A DNA stretch of 64,000 bases, taken from contig OY760073.1 in the NCBI GenBank assembly GCA_963663025.1, positions 1,116,001 to 1,180,000 on the forward strand, in the 5' to 3' direction. Positions 42,984-51,741 of this stretch are shown one piece after another. The position numbers and the translations under genes are program-made. Origin of the DNA: JAGWBF01 sp963663025 (GTDB lineage: Bacteria; Chloroflexota; Dehalococcoidia; Lucifugimonadales; JAGWBF01). Numbering within the stretch: the first letter of the stretch is position 1; each line of letters opens with the position of its first letter. Under the pieces are notes generated by a model that saw only the letters and a list, made by a program, of their open reading frames with translations, ran no database searches and was not told where the DNA came from.

Positions 42984-43964
42984 CTAGGAGTGGTCGAGGT
43001 CCATAACCACCTTGATGATGTTGTCCTCCCGGTTCTCGTACATGCGGTAGGCCTCGTTGATGTCGTGCTCATCGAAGCCCCGCCGGTGGGTGACCATCTG
43101 GGCGGGGTCGATCCAGCCCCGCTCTCTCAGCTCCACTATCTCCCGTATCTGGCTTATGGGGTCGCCGCTGCGGGCGCCCGTCGTGGGGATTATGGTGGGC
43201 TGATTGTCCATCCAGGTGCGGGTATCTACGGGAACGATATCGTCCCCCTGGATGCCGAAGATGATTACGGTTCCGAAGCGCCGGATCATCCTGAACACCA
43301 GGTCCAGGGTGTCCGGATAGCCGGCGGCTTCCACGGTTACGTCGGCGCCCACCCCACCCGTCAGCTCCTGCACCCTCTCCAACAGGTCTTCCTTGGAAGG
43401 GTTGATGGTGTGGGTTGCTCCGAATTTTCGCGAGTACTCGAGGCGATAGTCCAGCAGGTCCACAGCTATCACCTTGCTGGCGCCCTGGCGGGCAGTCAGC
43501 ATAGTGAATGAGAGACCGATGGCTCCCTGGCCCATGATGACCACGTTCTTGCCCATGATGTTGCCCATTCTCTTGCAGGCGTAGAACACCGTCCCCGTCG
43601 GCTGGCACATCACCCACTCGGACAAGGGGCCGTGGTCGGGCAGGCCCACCATGCGCCCTGGATTGGACACCAGGTATTCGCTCAGCCCTCCCATCTCCAC
43701 GGTAGGGATGACGATCACCCGCTGGCCCTCACGGAATTCCTCGCTACGGCTCTCCACAACGGTGCCCGCACACTCATGGCACGGCCTCCCCAAGGCCAGG
43801 GGGTACTCCTCCTCGGGCATCACAGGGCCGTATCCGTGGCGAATGTCGCTGCCGCAAATGGAAACGCTGTCAAGGCGCACCAGACATTCCCCCTCCTGGG
43901 CTGCGGGAACATCCGAATCGAACACCACGAAGCGCTTGGGACCCACCAATTGAGCAACTTTCAT
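42984..43964 (-). CDS. Zinc-type alcohol dehydrogenase (MDR family)
   Basis: The 326-aa product has the catalytic-zinc region SICGSDIRHGYGP and GRPCHECAGTV, then the Rossmann segment NVVIMGQGAIGLSFTMLTAR. The four-Cys structural-zinc loop of classic alcohol dehydrogenases is missing, as in sorbitol dehydrogenase-like members. ATG 43964 gives the conserved start MKVAQLVGPKRF. Substrate unknown. It converges with the sugar transferase gene. Confidence 0.87.
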   Translation of the reverse strand: MKVAQLVGPKRFVVFDSDVPAAQEGECLVRLDSVSICGSDIRHGYGPVMPEEEYPLALGRPCHECAGTVVESRSEEFREGQRVIVIPTVEMGGLSEYLVSNPGRMVGLPDHGPLSEWVMCQPTGTVFYACKRMGNIMGKNVVIMGQGAIGLSFTMLTARQGASKVIAVDLLDYRLEYSRKFGATHTINPSKEDLLERVQELTGGVGADVTVEAAGYPDTLDLVFRMIRRFGTVIIFGIQGDDIVPVDTRTWMDNQPTIIPTTGARSGDPISQIREIVELRERGWIDPAQMVTHRRGFDEHDINEAYRMYENREDNIIKVVMDLDHS

Positions 43965-44074
43965 AACTTGACCCTGCCCCCTTTTTTGCCAATGTAGCAG
44001 CGGGGCCAATGCCCGCCCCAAATCGTAGCTAACAGTACATTACAAGGGGGATACCCGCAAGCCCTGAACAACCG

Positions 44075-44103
44075 TTGACACCCCTATACCCCTGACATAA
44101 AAT
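44075..44103 (+). promoter_or_regulatory. Strong promoter of the GatC-like/amidase operon
   Basis: TTGACA (44075-44080), 17-bp spacer, TAAAAT (44098-44103), 43 bp before the first start codon. Confidence 0.7.
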
Positions 44104-44146
44104 CCGCTACGACAAGGGCACCTAACCTTTCTCAAGGGGTGCGTCC

Positions 44147-44341
44147 ATGGACATCGACCGCAAGACCCTCCGAGACATGCTCCAACTCTACCAGGGCATC
44201 GAACTGTCCGACGAAGAGTTCGACCTGATAGAACCCGAGCTCCAGAGCTACTTCGATATCGTAGAAAAGATGAAGGAGCTGGACCTGTCAGACGTTCCGT
44301 CCGGACGGCTGCTCAGGGCCTCCGAGGGAGGGGGAATCTAA
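44147..44341 (+). CDS. GatC/AtzG-like small subunit
   Basis: The 64-aa helical, acidic protein (RDMLQLYQGIELSDEEFDLI) has the size and order of GatC/AtzG helper subunits. It directly precedes an amidase with a one-base overlap. Because gatB is absent, the pair resembles AtzG-AtzE-type amidases rather than the tRNA amidotransferase. Confidence 0.6.
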   Translation: MDIDRKTLRDMLQLYQGIELSDEEFDLIEPELQSYFDIVEKMKELDLSDVPSGRLLRASEGGGI

Positions 44342-45765
44342 TGGCTACCAACGAACTCCTGGATACCACCATAGCCGACCTTGCGCCCCTTATCAGGGAC
44401 CGCAAGGTGTCGCCGGTCGAGGTGACCGAAGCTGCCCTTGCCCGGGCGGAGGAGCTGCAGCCAAAGCTCAACTCCTTCATCACCATCCTGAACGACCGGG
44501 CTATGAATGAGGCCAAGGAGCAGGAACGGGCGATAGCATCGGGCAACTACCTCGGACCTCTCCAGGGAATCCCCATAGGGATAAAGGACAACATCGCCAC
44601 CGCCGGCATACGCACCACCCTGGGAAGCAAGGTACTCTCCGATCATGTGCCCGACGAAGATGCCCACGTGGTTACCCTGTGCAGGCAGGCCGGGGCCATC
44701 GTCATTGGGAAGGAAAACCTGGAGGAGTTCGCAGCCGGCGCAACCTCAAACAACCCCCACTACGGCGCGGTTCACAACCCGTGGAAGCTGGACCGAATAC
44801 CGGGCGGGTCCAGCGGCGGGGGCGGGGCAAACGTGGCCGCGGGAGTGACCTTCGCCTCCCTAGGTACGGACCTGGGAGGTTCCGTGAGGATACCCGGTTC
44901 CCTCTGCGGCGTGGTGGGCCTGAAACAGACCTTCGGCAGGGTCAGCCAGCGCGGCCTCATGGTGACCAGCTTCAACGGAGACCACATCGGCCCCATGACC
45001 CGCTCGACCAGAGATGCCGCCCTGGTGCTGCAGGCCATCGCCGGGTACGACCCCCTGGACCCCAGCACCGTGCCCGTTCCCGTGGACGACTACTCCGACG
45101 GCCTGGGCAAAGGCTTGGCGGGGCTGAAGATGGGGATACCTTCCGACCACTTCTTCGACCATCTTGGCCCCGATGTGGCCATCGCCGTAGAGAGGGCCAT
45201 CGCTGCTCTGGAGGAGCTCGGAGTGACTCCGGTCAAGGTTGCCCTGCCCACCATGAAGTACTCGGCAGCCCTCCGCATCCCGGGGATGGCCGACGGCATC
45301 GTCACCCACGAGCCTTACCTGAGCAGCAGCCGGCAGGAATACGGCCCGGACACCCTGTACAGGACCTTGGCGGGCCAGTTCGTCCTCGGGCGCGACTACT
45401 CCAAGGCCATGAAGGTGCAGAGGCTGATCAAGGAGGAGTTCGCCCGGGTGCTCCAGAAGGTGGACTTTCTGGCAGCCCCCACATGCCCAGTCGTGGCGCC
45501 CCCCATCGGCGCAAAGAACGTCAGCATGGGAGGCAAGGAGTTTTCAACCCGGGGACCGGGCGCGGGATACCTGGCGCGCAACACCAGCCCCAGCAACTCC
45601 ACGGGACTCCCGGCCGTATCGGTGCCCTGCGGCCACAATGATGAGGACTTGCCCATAGGCCTGCAGATCATAGGTCGCCCCTTCGATGAGACGACCATCC
45701 TCCGCGTCGCCCACACCTACGAAGGAGTGTCTCCCGCCCAGGGCCGCAGGCCCAGTCTGAACTAA
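44341..45765 (+). CDS. Amidase (amidase-signature family, GatA/AtzE-like)
   Basis: Hydrolyses an amide bond by the Ser-cisSer-Lys triad. The 474-aa product shows the Lys in GIPIGIKDNIATAGIRTT, the Gly/Ser stretch GGSSGGGGANVAAG, and the nucleophile region LGTDLGGSVRIPGSLCGVVG. Residue pattern and the small partner gene suggest an amidase in catabolism, with substrate unknown. A clear intrinsic terminator follows at 45817-45843. Confidence 0.87.
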   Translation: MATNELLDTTIADLAPLIRDRKVSPVEVTEAALARAEELQPKLNSFITILNDRAMNEAKEQERAIASGNYLGPLQGIPIGIKDNIATAGIRTTLGSKVLSDHVPDEDAHVVTLCRQAGAIVIGKENLEEFAAGATSNNPHYGAVHNPWKLDRIPGGSSGGGGANVAAGVTFASLGTDLGGSVRIPGSLCGVVGLKQTFGRVSQRGLMVTSFNGDHIGPMTRSTRDAALVLQAIAGYDPLDPSTVPVPVDDYSDGLGKGLAGLKMGIPSDHFFDHLGPDVAIAVERAIAALEELGVTPVKVALPTMKYSAALRIPGMADGIVTHEPYLSSSRQEYGPDTLYRTLAGQFVLGRDYSKAMKVQRLIKEEFARVLQKVDFLAAPTCPVVAPPIGAKNVSMGGKEFSTRGPGAGYLARNTSPSNSTGLPAVSVPCGHNDEDLPIGLQIIGRPFDETTILRVAHTYEGVSPAQGRRPSLN

Positions 45766-45816
45766 GCCCCTCCTTTCCCCTCTCCCTTGGGGGTGACGGT
45801 GATAACCAGCCAAGAG

Positions 45817-45843
45817 AGAAGGCCGGCTTTTCGCCGGCCTTCT
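45817..45843. terminator. Bidirectional intrinsic terminator
   Basis: AGAAGGCCGGC-[TTTTC]-GCCGGCCTTCT, 11 pairs. It lies between the convergent amidase (+) and OsmC-like (-) genes and is followed by T-rich sequence on the minus side. Confidence 0.85.
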
Positions 45844-45884
45844 TACCGTCTGGTACTGGAACCGGGAGGGAAGCTCCCCGCCGT

Positions 45885-46340
45885 CTAGCCCTTATCGACG
45901 ATCTTTACATCCACGGTTACATCCGGGGTCGCCACGGCGACCGCACCATAAAGCGGTCAACGGCGTCTATAGGCGGCCACCAACTCCTGGGCTTGGTCGT
46001 CGTCGATGCCCGTAAGTTCGAAGTTCATGTGCATCTCGTTGAACACCGAGACTTCCTCGTAGAGAGGGGCCGCCTCGTTGTCACGCACCGACTCGGCGGT
46101 GACGTTCACCCACTGGAGGGGAATCTGGGACTCCCGGGCCAGGCGCTCGACCATGTTCACGGCGCAGGAAACGATTCCGGCCAGGAAGGCTTCGCCCGAG
46201 CCAATCTCCTCGCCGGGGGAGCCGGCGTAGCTGGGGCCGTCCACGACGAAGTGGTGGTTGCGGGCATTGACCAGCGCCCGCCCCGGGGTACCGGTGCTAT
46301 AGGACCGTACCAGCGTCTTGCTGTACCTGTCAGTTGTCAT
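45885..46340 (-). CDS. OsmC-like peroxidase, predicted selenoprotein (UGA codon 128)
   Basis: OsmC/Ohr proteins reduce organic peroxides using two conserved Cys. The first is present (FLAGIVSCAVNMVERLA, Cys59). The frame then reads LVAAYRRR, meets TGA (45959-45957), and continues PLYGAVAVATPDVTVDVKIV to a TAG at 45887-45885. In the family a Cys-Pro occurs at this point, so the UGA replaces the second conserved Cys. Stopping at UGA would remove the last strand and the second catalytic residue. The hairpin on the minus strand (45942-45927) fits a SECIS. The readthrough product is 151 aa. The gene is the last of a GMC oxidoreductase-amidohydrolase-OsmC run. Confidence 0.82.
45927..45942 (-). promoter_or_regulatory. 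bSECIS-like hairpin after OsmC UGA
   Basis: Minus strand GGTCGC-[CGTG]-GCGACC: six perfect pairs and a loop with G second. The loop starts 20 nt after the UGA. Confidence 0.6.
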
Positions 46341-46452
46341 GGCGCATCTCCTTAATCATCCAAAGTCCTTGCGGAGACCCTTCACGGTTTGTCCCCCATG
46401 AGTCGTGTTCCAGCATACCCCATGCCCCAGCCCAGCATCAAGATACCAACCT

Positions 46453-47298
46453 TTAGCTGGGCGTCCAGTTGTAGATTCTGGCCAGGCTACCACCCATCAG
46501 GATGGACCGCTCCGAGTCAGAGAGCCAATCGGGCGCCCGGAAAGCCTCGACCCCTTGCTCATAAGTCAGGAGCCTCACAGCTCGGGTCCAGTCTGTGCCC
46601 CACAGACAACGCTCCAGCCCATAGGCCTGGAAGACCCGGCCCAGAGGCTCGCGGATATCAACGTACGGGAAAGGCTCGTGGGACAGGGTGCAGGCACCCG
46701 ATATCTTGATGGCCACGTTGTCCAGGGACGCCGTCTCAAGCACGTTGTCCAGGTCTGCGAAGGGTTCATCCGGGGCGGGCGGGACAAAGGGTTGGATGAT
46801 CCCTACGTGGTCGATAATGAACTGGGTGTTGGGGTTGCGACGGGCAAGCTCGCGCAACAGAGGCAGCTTTCCCGAAGCCATGACGTTCACGGGAACGCCG
46901 GCGCGGACGCCAGCGGCGAAGATGGCATTGAGTCCCGGGTGGGACGCTTCGTACTCCTGGGCGCCCAGCATTACCCGGGCACCCACCACGCCAGGTGTCC
47001 CGGCCCATTCGGCAATGTCCTGGTCGATGGTCTGCGACTCCGGATCGAAGGGGCGCACCAAGCCGAATCTTCCCGGGTGCTGGGCGTACACATCGAGGAC
47101 GTAGCTGGGGTCGTAGCGGTACAGCGAGTAGGGCGAGATGAGGATAGCCCCGTCAACACCCACGGCATACATGGCCGCCACCATGTCGTCGCCCGTCACC
47201 TCCTCCGGCCCCTCCAGGTGTCCCTGCCATGGGCGTCCCGGATGGTTGCGCTCGAAACAATGTACCTGGCAATCTATGGTAGCGGTTCTTTCAGCCAT
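46453..47298 (-). CDS. Amidohydrolase-2 family protein (TIM barrel)
   Basis: The 281-aa product begins TATIDCQVHCFERNHPG, has a middle QFIIDHVGI (metal His) and ends with CLWGTDW (catalytic Asp region), the pattern of ACMSD/dicarboxylate-lactonase-like amidohydrolases. ATG 47298 has AAAGGAG upstream. It lies 37 nt after the GMC oxidoreductase, so both may degrade the same aromatic or lactone compound. Substrate unknown. Confidence 0.83.
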   Translation of the reverse strand: MAERTATIDCQVHCFERNHPGRPWQGHLEGPEEVTGDDMVAAMYAVGVDGAILISPYSLYRYDPSYVLDVYAQHPGRFGLVRPFDPESQTIDQDIAEWAGTPGVVGARVMLGAQEYEASHPGLNAIFAAGVRAGVPVNVMASGKLPLLRELARRNPNTQFIIDHVGIIQPFVPPAPDEPFADLDNVLETASLDNVAIKISGACTLSHEPFPYVDIREPLGRVFQAYGLERCLWGTDWTRAVRLLTYEQGVEAFRAPDWLSDSERSILMGGSLARIYNWTPS

Positions 47299-47335
47299 AA
47301 TGGCTCCTTTCTCCCGGGTATGTTGGGAACGGCGT

Positions 47336-48910
47336 TCAGCTTCCCGCGATCCAGTCCACAACACGCTCACCGATCATGAGGGCTGTGGGGTGCATCCCGC
47401 CTGACCTGGGAATTCTCGGCACTATAGACGCATCGGCGACCCACAACCCCCGTGCTCCCCGCACACGGCAGTACTGGTCCACCACAGCCGTCGGGTCCGA
47501 GTCCGGTCCCATCCTGCAGGTGCCCGACACATGCCTGGCAGTCCCGACGGTCTGTCGCATCCACAAGTCCAGAGCATCGTCGTCGGCCAGGACATCGTCC
47601 GTGGGTCCGACCCGGAATTCCGACACGTCGGCGTATGCCTTGGACTCCAGCAGCCTAGCAGCGAATCGCACACCCTCCCTGACCCGGCGCACATCGTTGG
47701 GGTGCTGCAGGTAGCAGTAGTTGAATTCAGGCTGCACGTTGGGGTCTGCGGAAGCCAGCCTCACGTAGCCCGACCCCTCGGGCAGCCCCAGGGTGCACGT
47801 TATACGGGCGGCCCGGTCGGGGGGCACCTCACCGGTCAGGTACCTCGTGCGCACACCGGCGACGCGCTCTTCCCGCTCGTCAACCACAGTGCTGGTCCTG
47901 AGCACCATGTCGTTGACCTCGCTGGAACCACTGGATGTATAGTGCAGGCAGAAGTGGGGTGCATCGAGGCCGGCGGTGAGGGTACGCCCGTCCCGGACCT
48001 TGTAGGTAAGGGGGACGCTGAGGTGGTTCCAGAGGCTCTGACCCACCCCGGATAGGTCGTGAGCGCAGGGTATCCCAAACTGGCCGAGCTGGTCCCGGGG
48101 GCCGATGCCGGACACCATGAGCAGATGGGGAGTCCTGATAGCCCCCGAGCACAAGACGATCCGCTTCCCCCACATTGTGAAAGTTTCGCCCCTACTCTCT
48201 GCATGCACACCCACGGCCCTATCACCCTCGAAGAGTATCTTTCGAACGTACGCTCCTCCACGGACAGTGAGGTTCATGCGGTGACGCATCGGACCAAGGT
48301 GGGTTAAGGCTGAGCTCATTCTGACGCCGTCCAGGTTGTTGGTCGGAGTTACCCCAACTCCGGTCGGGTTGGGACCGTTGGTATCCTCGGTAAAACCGAA
48401 CCCTGCTTGCAGGCAAGCATCGTGGAAGGCCCGCTGGATATCCGGCCAATCGGCCGACTGGCGGCGCCGCACCGGTATGGGACCATCGGTCCCGTGGAAA
48501 TCATCCTGGACATCCAGGTCTCTCTCCATTCGCTTGAAGAAGGGCAGCACCTTGGTATAGGACCACTGGTCGTTGCCCATGGAGGACCAGTGGTCGTAGT
48601 CCTCAGGAAAGCCCCTCTGCATGGCCTGCCCATTTATGGACGACCCTCCCCCGATCACCTTCCCCTGGGCTACGTGGATCTGTCCCTGCTCCTCGGTGAT
48701 GGTCCCCCGCAGCGCCCAGTTGTGTTCGGACTCCGGGGATTCGGCGTACCTGGTGTGGCCGAATCTGATCTCATCGGGAAGGCCGGCGGGATCGGGATAG
48801 TCGTTGCCGGCTTCCAAAAGGAGAACCGCCATGTCCGTGTACTCAGCCAGCCTGCCGGCCAGCACCGAGCCTGACGCCCCACCGCCGACCACTATAACGT
48901 CGTAAATCAT
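47336..48910 (-). CDS. GMC-family FAD oxidoreductase (choline/alcohol oxidase-like)
   Basis: The 524-aa product has the FAD-binding start VIVVGGGASGSVLAGRLAEY, VIGGGSSINGQAMQRGFPED, CSGAIRTPHLLMVSGIGP and the C-terminal catalytic SGTCRMGPDSDP and GGMHPTALMIGERV. It oxidises alcohols; substrate unknown. ATG 48910 has GGAGAG upstream, and a TATAAT lies about 47 bp before it. Confidence 0.9.
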   Translation of the reverse strand: MIYDVIVVGGGASGSVLAGRLAEYTDMAVLLLEAGNDYPDPAGLPDEIRFGHTRYAESPESEHNWALRGTITEEQGQIHVAQGKVIGGGSSINGQAMQRGFPEDYDHWSSMGNDQWSYTKVLPFFKRMERDLDVQDDFHGTDGPIPVRRRQSADWPDIQRAFHDACLQAGFGFTEDTNGPNPTGVGVTPTNNLDGVRMSSALTHLGPMRHRMNLTVRGGAYVRKILFEGDRAVGVHAESRGETFTMWGKRIVLCSGAIRTPHLLMVSGIGPRDQLGQFGIPCAHDLSGVGQSLWNHLSVPLTYKVRDGRTLTAGLDAPHFCLHYTSSGSSEVNDMVLRTSTVVDEREERVAGVRTRYLTGEVPPDRAARITCTLGLPEGSGYVRLASADPNVQPEFNYCYLQHPNDVRRVREGVRFAARLLESKAYADVSEFRVGPTDDVLADDDALDLWMRQTVGTARHVSGTCRMGPDSDPTAVVDQYCRVRGARGLWVADASIVPRIPRSGGMHPTALMIGERVVDWIAGS

Positions 48911-48956
48911 GGAACTCTCTCCAGTTCTGTGCATCTCGGTCCCAGAGGATGGAAGG

Positions 48957-48962
48957 ATTATA
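48957..48962 (-). promoter_or_regulatory. -10 box of the GMC/amidohydrolase/OsmC run
   Basis: TATAAT on the minus strand, 46 bp before the GMC start codon. The -35 is not clear. Confidence 0.4.
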
Positions 48963-49138
48963 GTCTTTGGACTGCCAAGCATGAAGGCTGGCTTACGATT
49001 CAACCTTCAGTAGCAACTGCGAAGTTTCGCTATCTTTTGTGATTTCCCATTGGATTTAGATAGGAACGAAGTGATAACATCTGTCGGGAGTTTTACTCAC
49101 CGCTTGGAAGAAGTCTTAGGAAGGGAAAGACGCCTGGA

Positions 49139-51670
49139 ATGAAGAATCGAATCCTGACCGCCATCCCGGCTGTAGAAGTCCGCATACTTATGCTTGCAGT
49201 TTTGTGTGCGGTGGTCACGCTCTTTGTCGCTTCGTTCAGCTTGGGATGGTTCAGCACCGTCAGCGCTCAGGAGGAACCTGCTTGCGACACAATCGACCTG
49301 GGCGCACTGGGGACAGAGCCCGAGGCTGAGCTGACAGCGGATGGGCGCTGGACCACCGAGGACTGCGATTCGCGATTTCGGCCGGGCAGCGACGCCTATA
49401 CCTATCGCTTTTCGGTGACCGAAGAGGGTCGCGTCAGAATCGACCTGAAGTCTGCCGAGAGCGATTCCTATCTCTATCTGTTGAATGAAGACGGCAGTCG
49501 CATAGCGGACAACGACGATGGCGGCGCCGGCGTCGATGCGCGAGTCGAACGCGATCTAGCTCCAGGCACTTATCTGGTTGAAGCAACAACAGTCGGCGGT
49601 CGCAAACGCGGAGCCGCGGATTTCTCCCTATCGATCAGCTACGTCTCAGGCTGCGATCCGGTCCATCTAGGCTCCCTCACCCCGGGAACCGACCTGACCG
49701 CGTCAGGTTCCTGGACCCTGGATACCTGCGGCTCCAGGTTCGTCGTGGAACACCCTGCCCACGGCTACCTGTTCGACCTGCCCCAAGATGGTAGGGTACG
49801 TGTTGATTTGACATCGGAAAACGGAGACCCGGTCCTGTCCCTAGTCTCCCTGACTGAGGGATTGATCTCCGCCAACGATGACGGAGGCGACGGACGAAAC
49901 TCGCGCATTGAACGCTACTTGCAGGCTGGCACCTACTTGTTGGAGGCGACAACCTACCTTGAGCGGGACTATCAACCCCTCAGGGCCGACTTCGATCTTG
50001 TGGTCCACCTCGTGCACAAGAACGCAAGGCTCGACTTTCCCCTGATCAAAATCGAGGCGGTACATACCCCTGAAAGGGTAGTCGCAGGCCAGCCATTTGA
50101 TGTCCACTTCCGAATAGGGAACGTGGGCGACGGCGACCTTGCTGACATCGGAGGCAGCGCCTTGTTCTACGTGGTAGGTCCTCGAGTATTCCAAGGACCT
50201 GTGACCATAACGGCCTCAGAGGAGATATTGGAAGCAGGCGCCTCTTACCACACCGGCGAGGAGACCGCAACGTCTCAGAGCGCCGAGACGGAAGTGGTGC
50301 AACCCTTTGAAGTCACCTTTAACCGGCCGGGCCCTACCTGGGTATTTGTTGCGGTCATTACCGAAGACAGAGACGAGGAAGAGGTTGGGTTCTATGGGCT
50401 GTGGCAGAACCTCATGGTCTTGAGCGGCACGACCTTCGATGAGGTAAGCGTCGAGGTCGACGGCATGGAATATTCGGTAGAAGCGGAAGCCGATGAAGAA
50501 GGAATCGTTACCACCACTGTGACCTCCGGCACCGACGAAGATGCAGAAATTGACTCTTCGGTGCGAGCCAAGGCCATCTACACCGCTGGTGTGCACACCC
50601 AGGTGCTGGATGGCATCTTCGACGAGCCGGAACTTGCGGGGTTGTCGACGACAGGACGCTCGACGCCGGTCACCTTGGAGGGTGTGTCATCTGAGGCAAT
50701 GCTGAAAGGGTTCGCAGCCGAGTACAAGAGCGCCATCGATGCATCGGGTCTGGCCGGCTCTCTGGATGCAGAGGAAGCCCTGAGCCCCATTGATATAGAG
50801 GATGTGGTCCTCGCCAACGCACAGACTGCATCAGCCCACTTTGTCTCCCTGGCCGCAAATTGGGCATCTCTACAAACCAAGATCCTTTTAAGGGAACCAA
50901 TATCGTTCGAGGAGGCCCGCGACCTCCATGCCCAGTTCTCCTACGCTGAGCGCGTCTTGTCGCCGGCCGTGGCAGCCGGCGAAGCTGTGGAGGCGTCGCG
51001 CGACGCGGACGAGGGCTGGAATGACTCCGATGTTCAGGCCATGGTTGACGACCTGATGGACCGAACAGCATGTGGGAATAGGACAGCAGATCTACAAAGT
51101 GTCTTCGAGGAGGCAGGAACAACAGACTTCGCGGCGCTGGCCACTCTGGATGCGGAAATGCGCGCAGTATCGCCCATATTCGGGCTGAGAAATGACGCCG
51201 TGTTGTGCGCTGTGGGCGAGGCTGACGCCGAGAATATGCGGTTCTTGCGGGGGCTTGCCATCGCCGACAGCGCCGAGCTTCTTGAGTCGCTCGGATACCC
51301 GCAGCCAACAGCATCCCCGGCTTTCCCTCCGCACCAGCTACGCATCATCGCCAGGCTGGCTGAGGACGGACGGATCGAGCACGGTATCGAGCTTGCCAAT
51401 GGGGTTCAGATGGTCCCATCTATACGCTTCCTGCCCACCGACTCCCCCGCGGGCGAGTGGAAGGTCAGCAGCGACGTTACGGCGGACAACGCGCCTATCG
51501 GTAGGATTCAGTCGAGGCGATTGGCCGACGGTAGGGTTGAGGTAGCCTTTGTTACTGCATCGGGCGAGACAATAACTCCCAATCCACGTTTCTTGAGCGC
51601 AGATATCCCAACGGGTGTCTGGCTTCGCAGCGGCGAGATTTCCGTACCGTCGGGCCAGAGCTTGGAGTAG
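49139..51670 (+). CDS. Large secreted protein with two pre-peptidase C-terminal (PPC)-like domains
   Basis: The 843-aa product has an N-terminal signal or anchor (ILMLAVLCAVVTLFVASFSL ... VSAQEEP). Two PPC-like beta domains follow at about residues 40-165 and 170-290, each with AYTYRFSVTEEGRVRIDLKS-type strands, a NDDGG-x-G-x-[DN]-[AS]-R calcium-like turn and APGTYLVEATT. A CARDB-like segment (FDVHFRIGNVGDGDLADIGG) comes next. The rest is a helical region and a C-terminal part (LRIIARLAEDGRIEHGIEL) I do not recognise. No catalytic motif is visible; it may bind other surface proteins or glycans. Confidence 0.7.
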   Translation: MKNRILTAIPAVEVRILMLAVLCAVVTLFVASFSLGWFSTVSAQEEPACDTIDLGALGTEPEAELTADGRWTTEDCDSRFRPGSDAYTYRFSVTEEGRVRIDLKSAESDSYLYLLNEDGSRIADNDDGGAGVDARVERDLAPGTYLVEATTVGGRKRGAADFSLSISYVSGCDPVHLGSLTPGTDLTASGSWTLDTCGSRFVVEHPAHGYLFDLPQDGRVRVDLTSENGDPVLSLVSLTEGLISANDDGGDGRNSRIERYLQAGTYLLEATTYLERDYQPLRADFDLVVHLVHKNARLDFPLIKIEAVHTPERVVAGQPFDVHFRIGNVGDGDLADIGGSALFYVVGPRVFQGPVTITASEEILEAGASYHTGEETATSQSAETEVVQPFEVTFNRPGPTWVFVAVITEDRDEEEVGFYGLWQNLMVLSGTTFDEVSVEVDGMEYSVEAEADEEGIVTTTVTSGTDEDAEIDSSVRAKAIYTAGVHTQVLDGIFDEPELAGLSTTGRSTPVTLEGVSSEAMLKGFAAEYKSAIDASGLAGSLDAEEALSPIDIEDVVLANAQTASAHFVSLAANWASLQTKILLREPISFEEARDLHAQFSYAERVLSPAVAAGEAVEASRDADEGWNDSDVQAMVDDLMDRTACGNRTADLQSVFEEAGTTDFAALATLDAEMRAVSPIFGLRNDAVLCAVGEADAENMRFLRGLAIADSAELLESLGYPQPTASPAFPPHQLRIIARLAEDGRIEHGIELANGVQMVPSIRFLPTDSPAGEWKVSSDVTADNAPIGRIQSRRLADGRVEVAFVTASGETITPNPRFLSADIPTGVWLRSGEISVPSGQSLE

Positions 51671-51741
51671 GAGCCTTGGCGTATAGAAATACCGCGGTGC
51701 CCGGCTAGCCGGCTGTTGCGAGCACTGGATCGTACCGAGCT

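Noticed and set aside
46341..46452. Small open frame between OsmC and the amidohydrolase
   Set aside because: About 18 codons, with no clear ribosome site and no family features.
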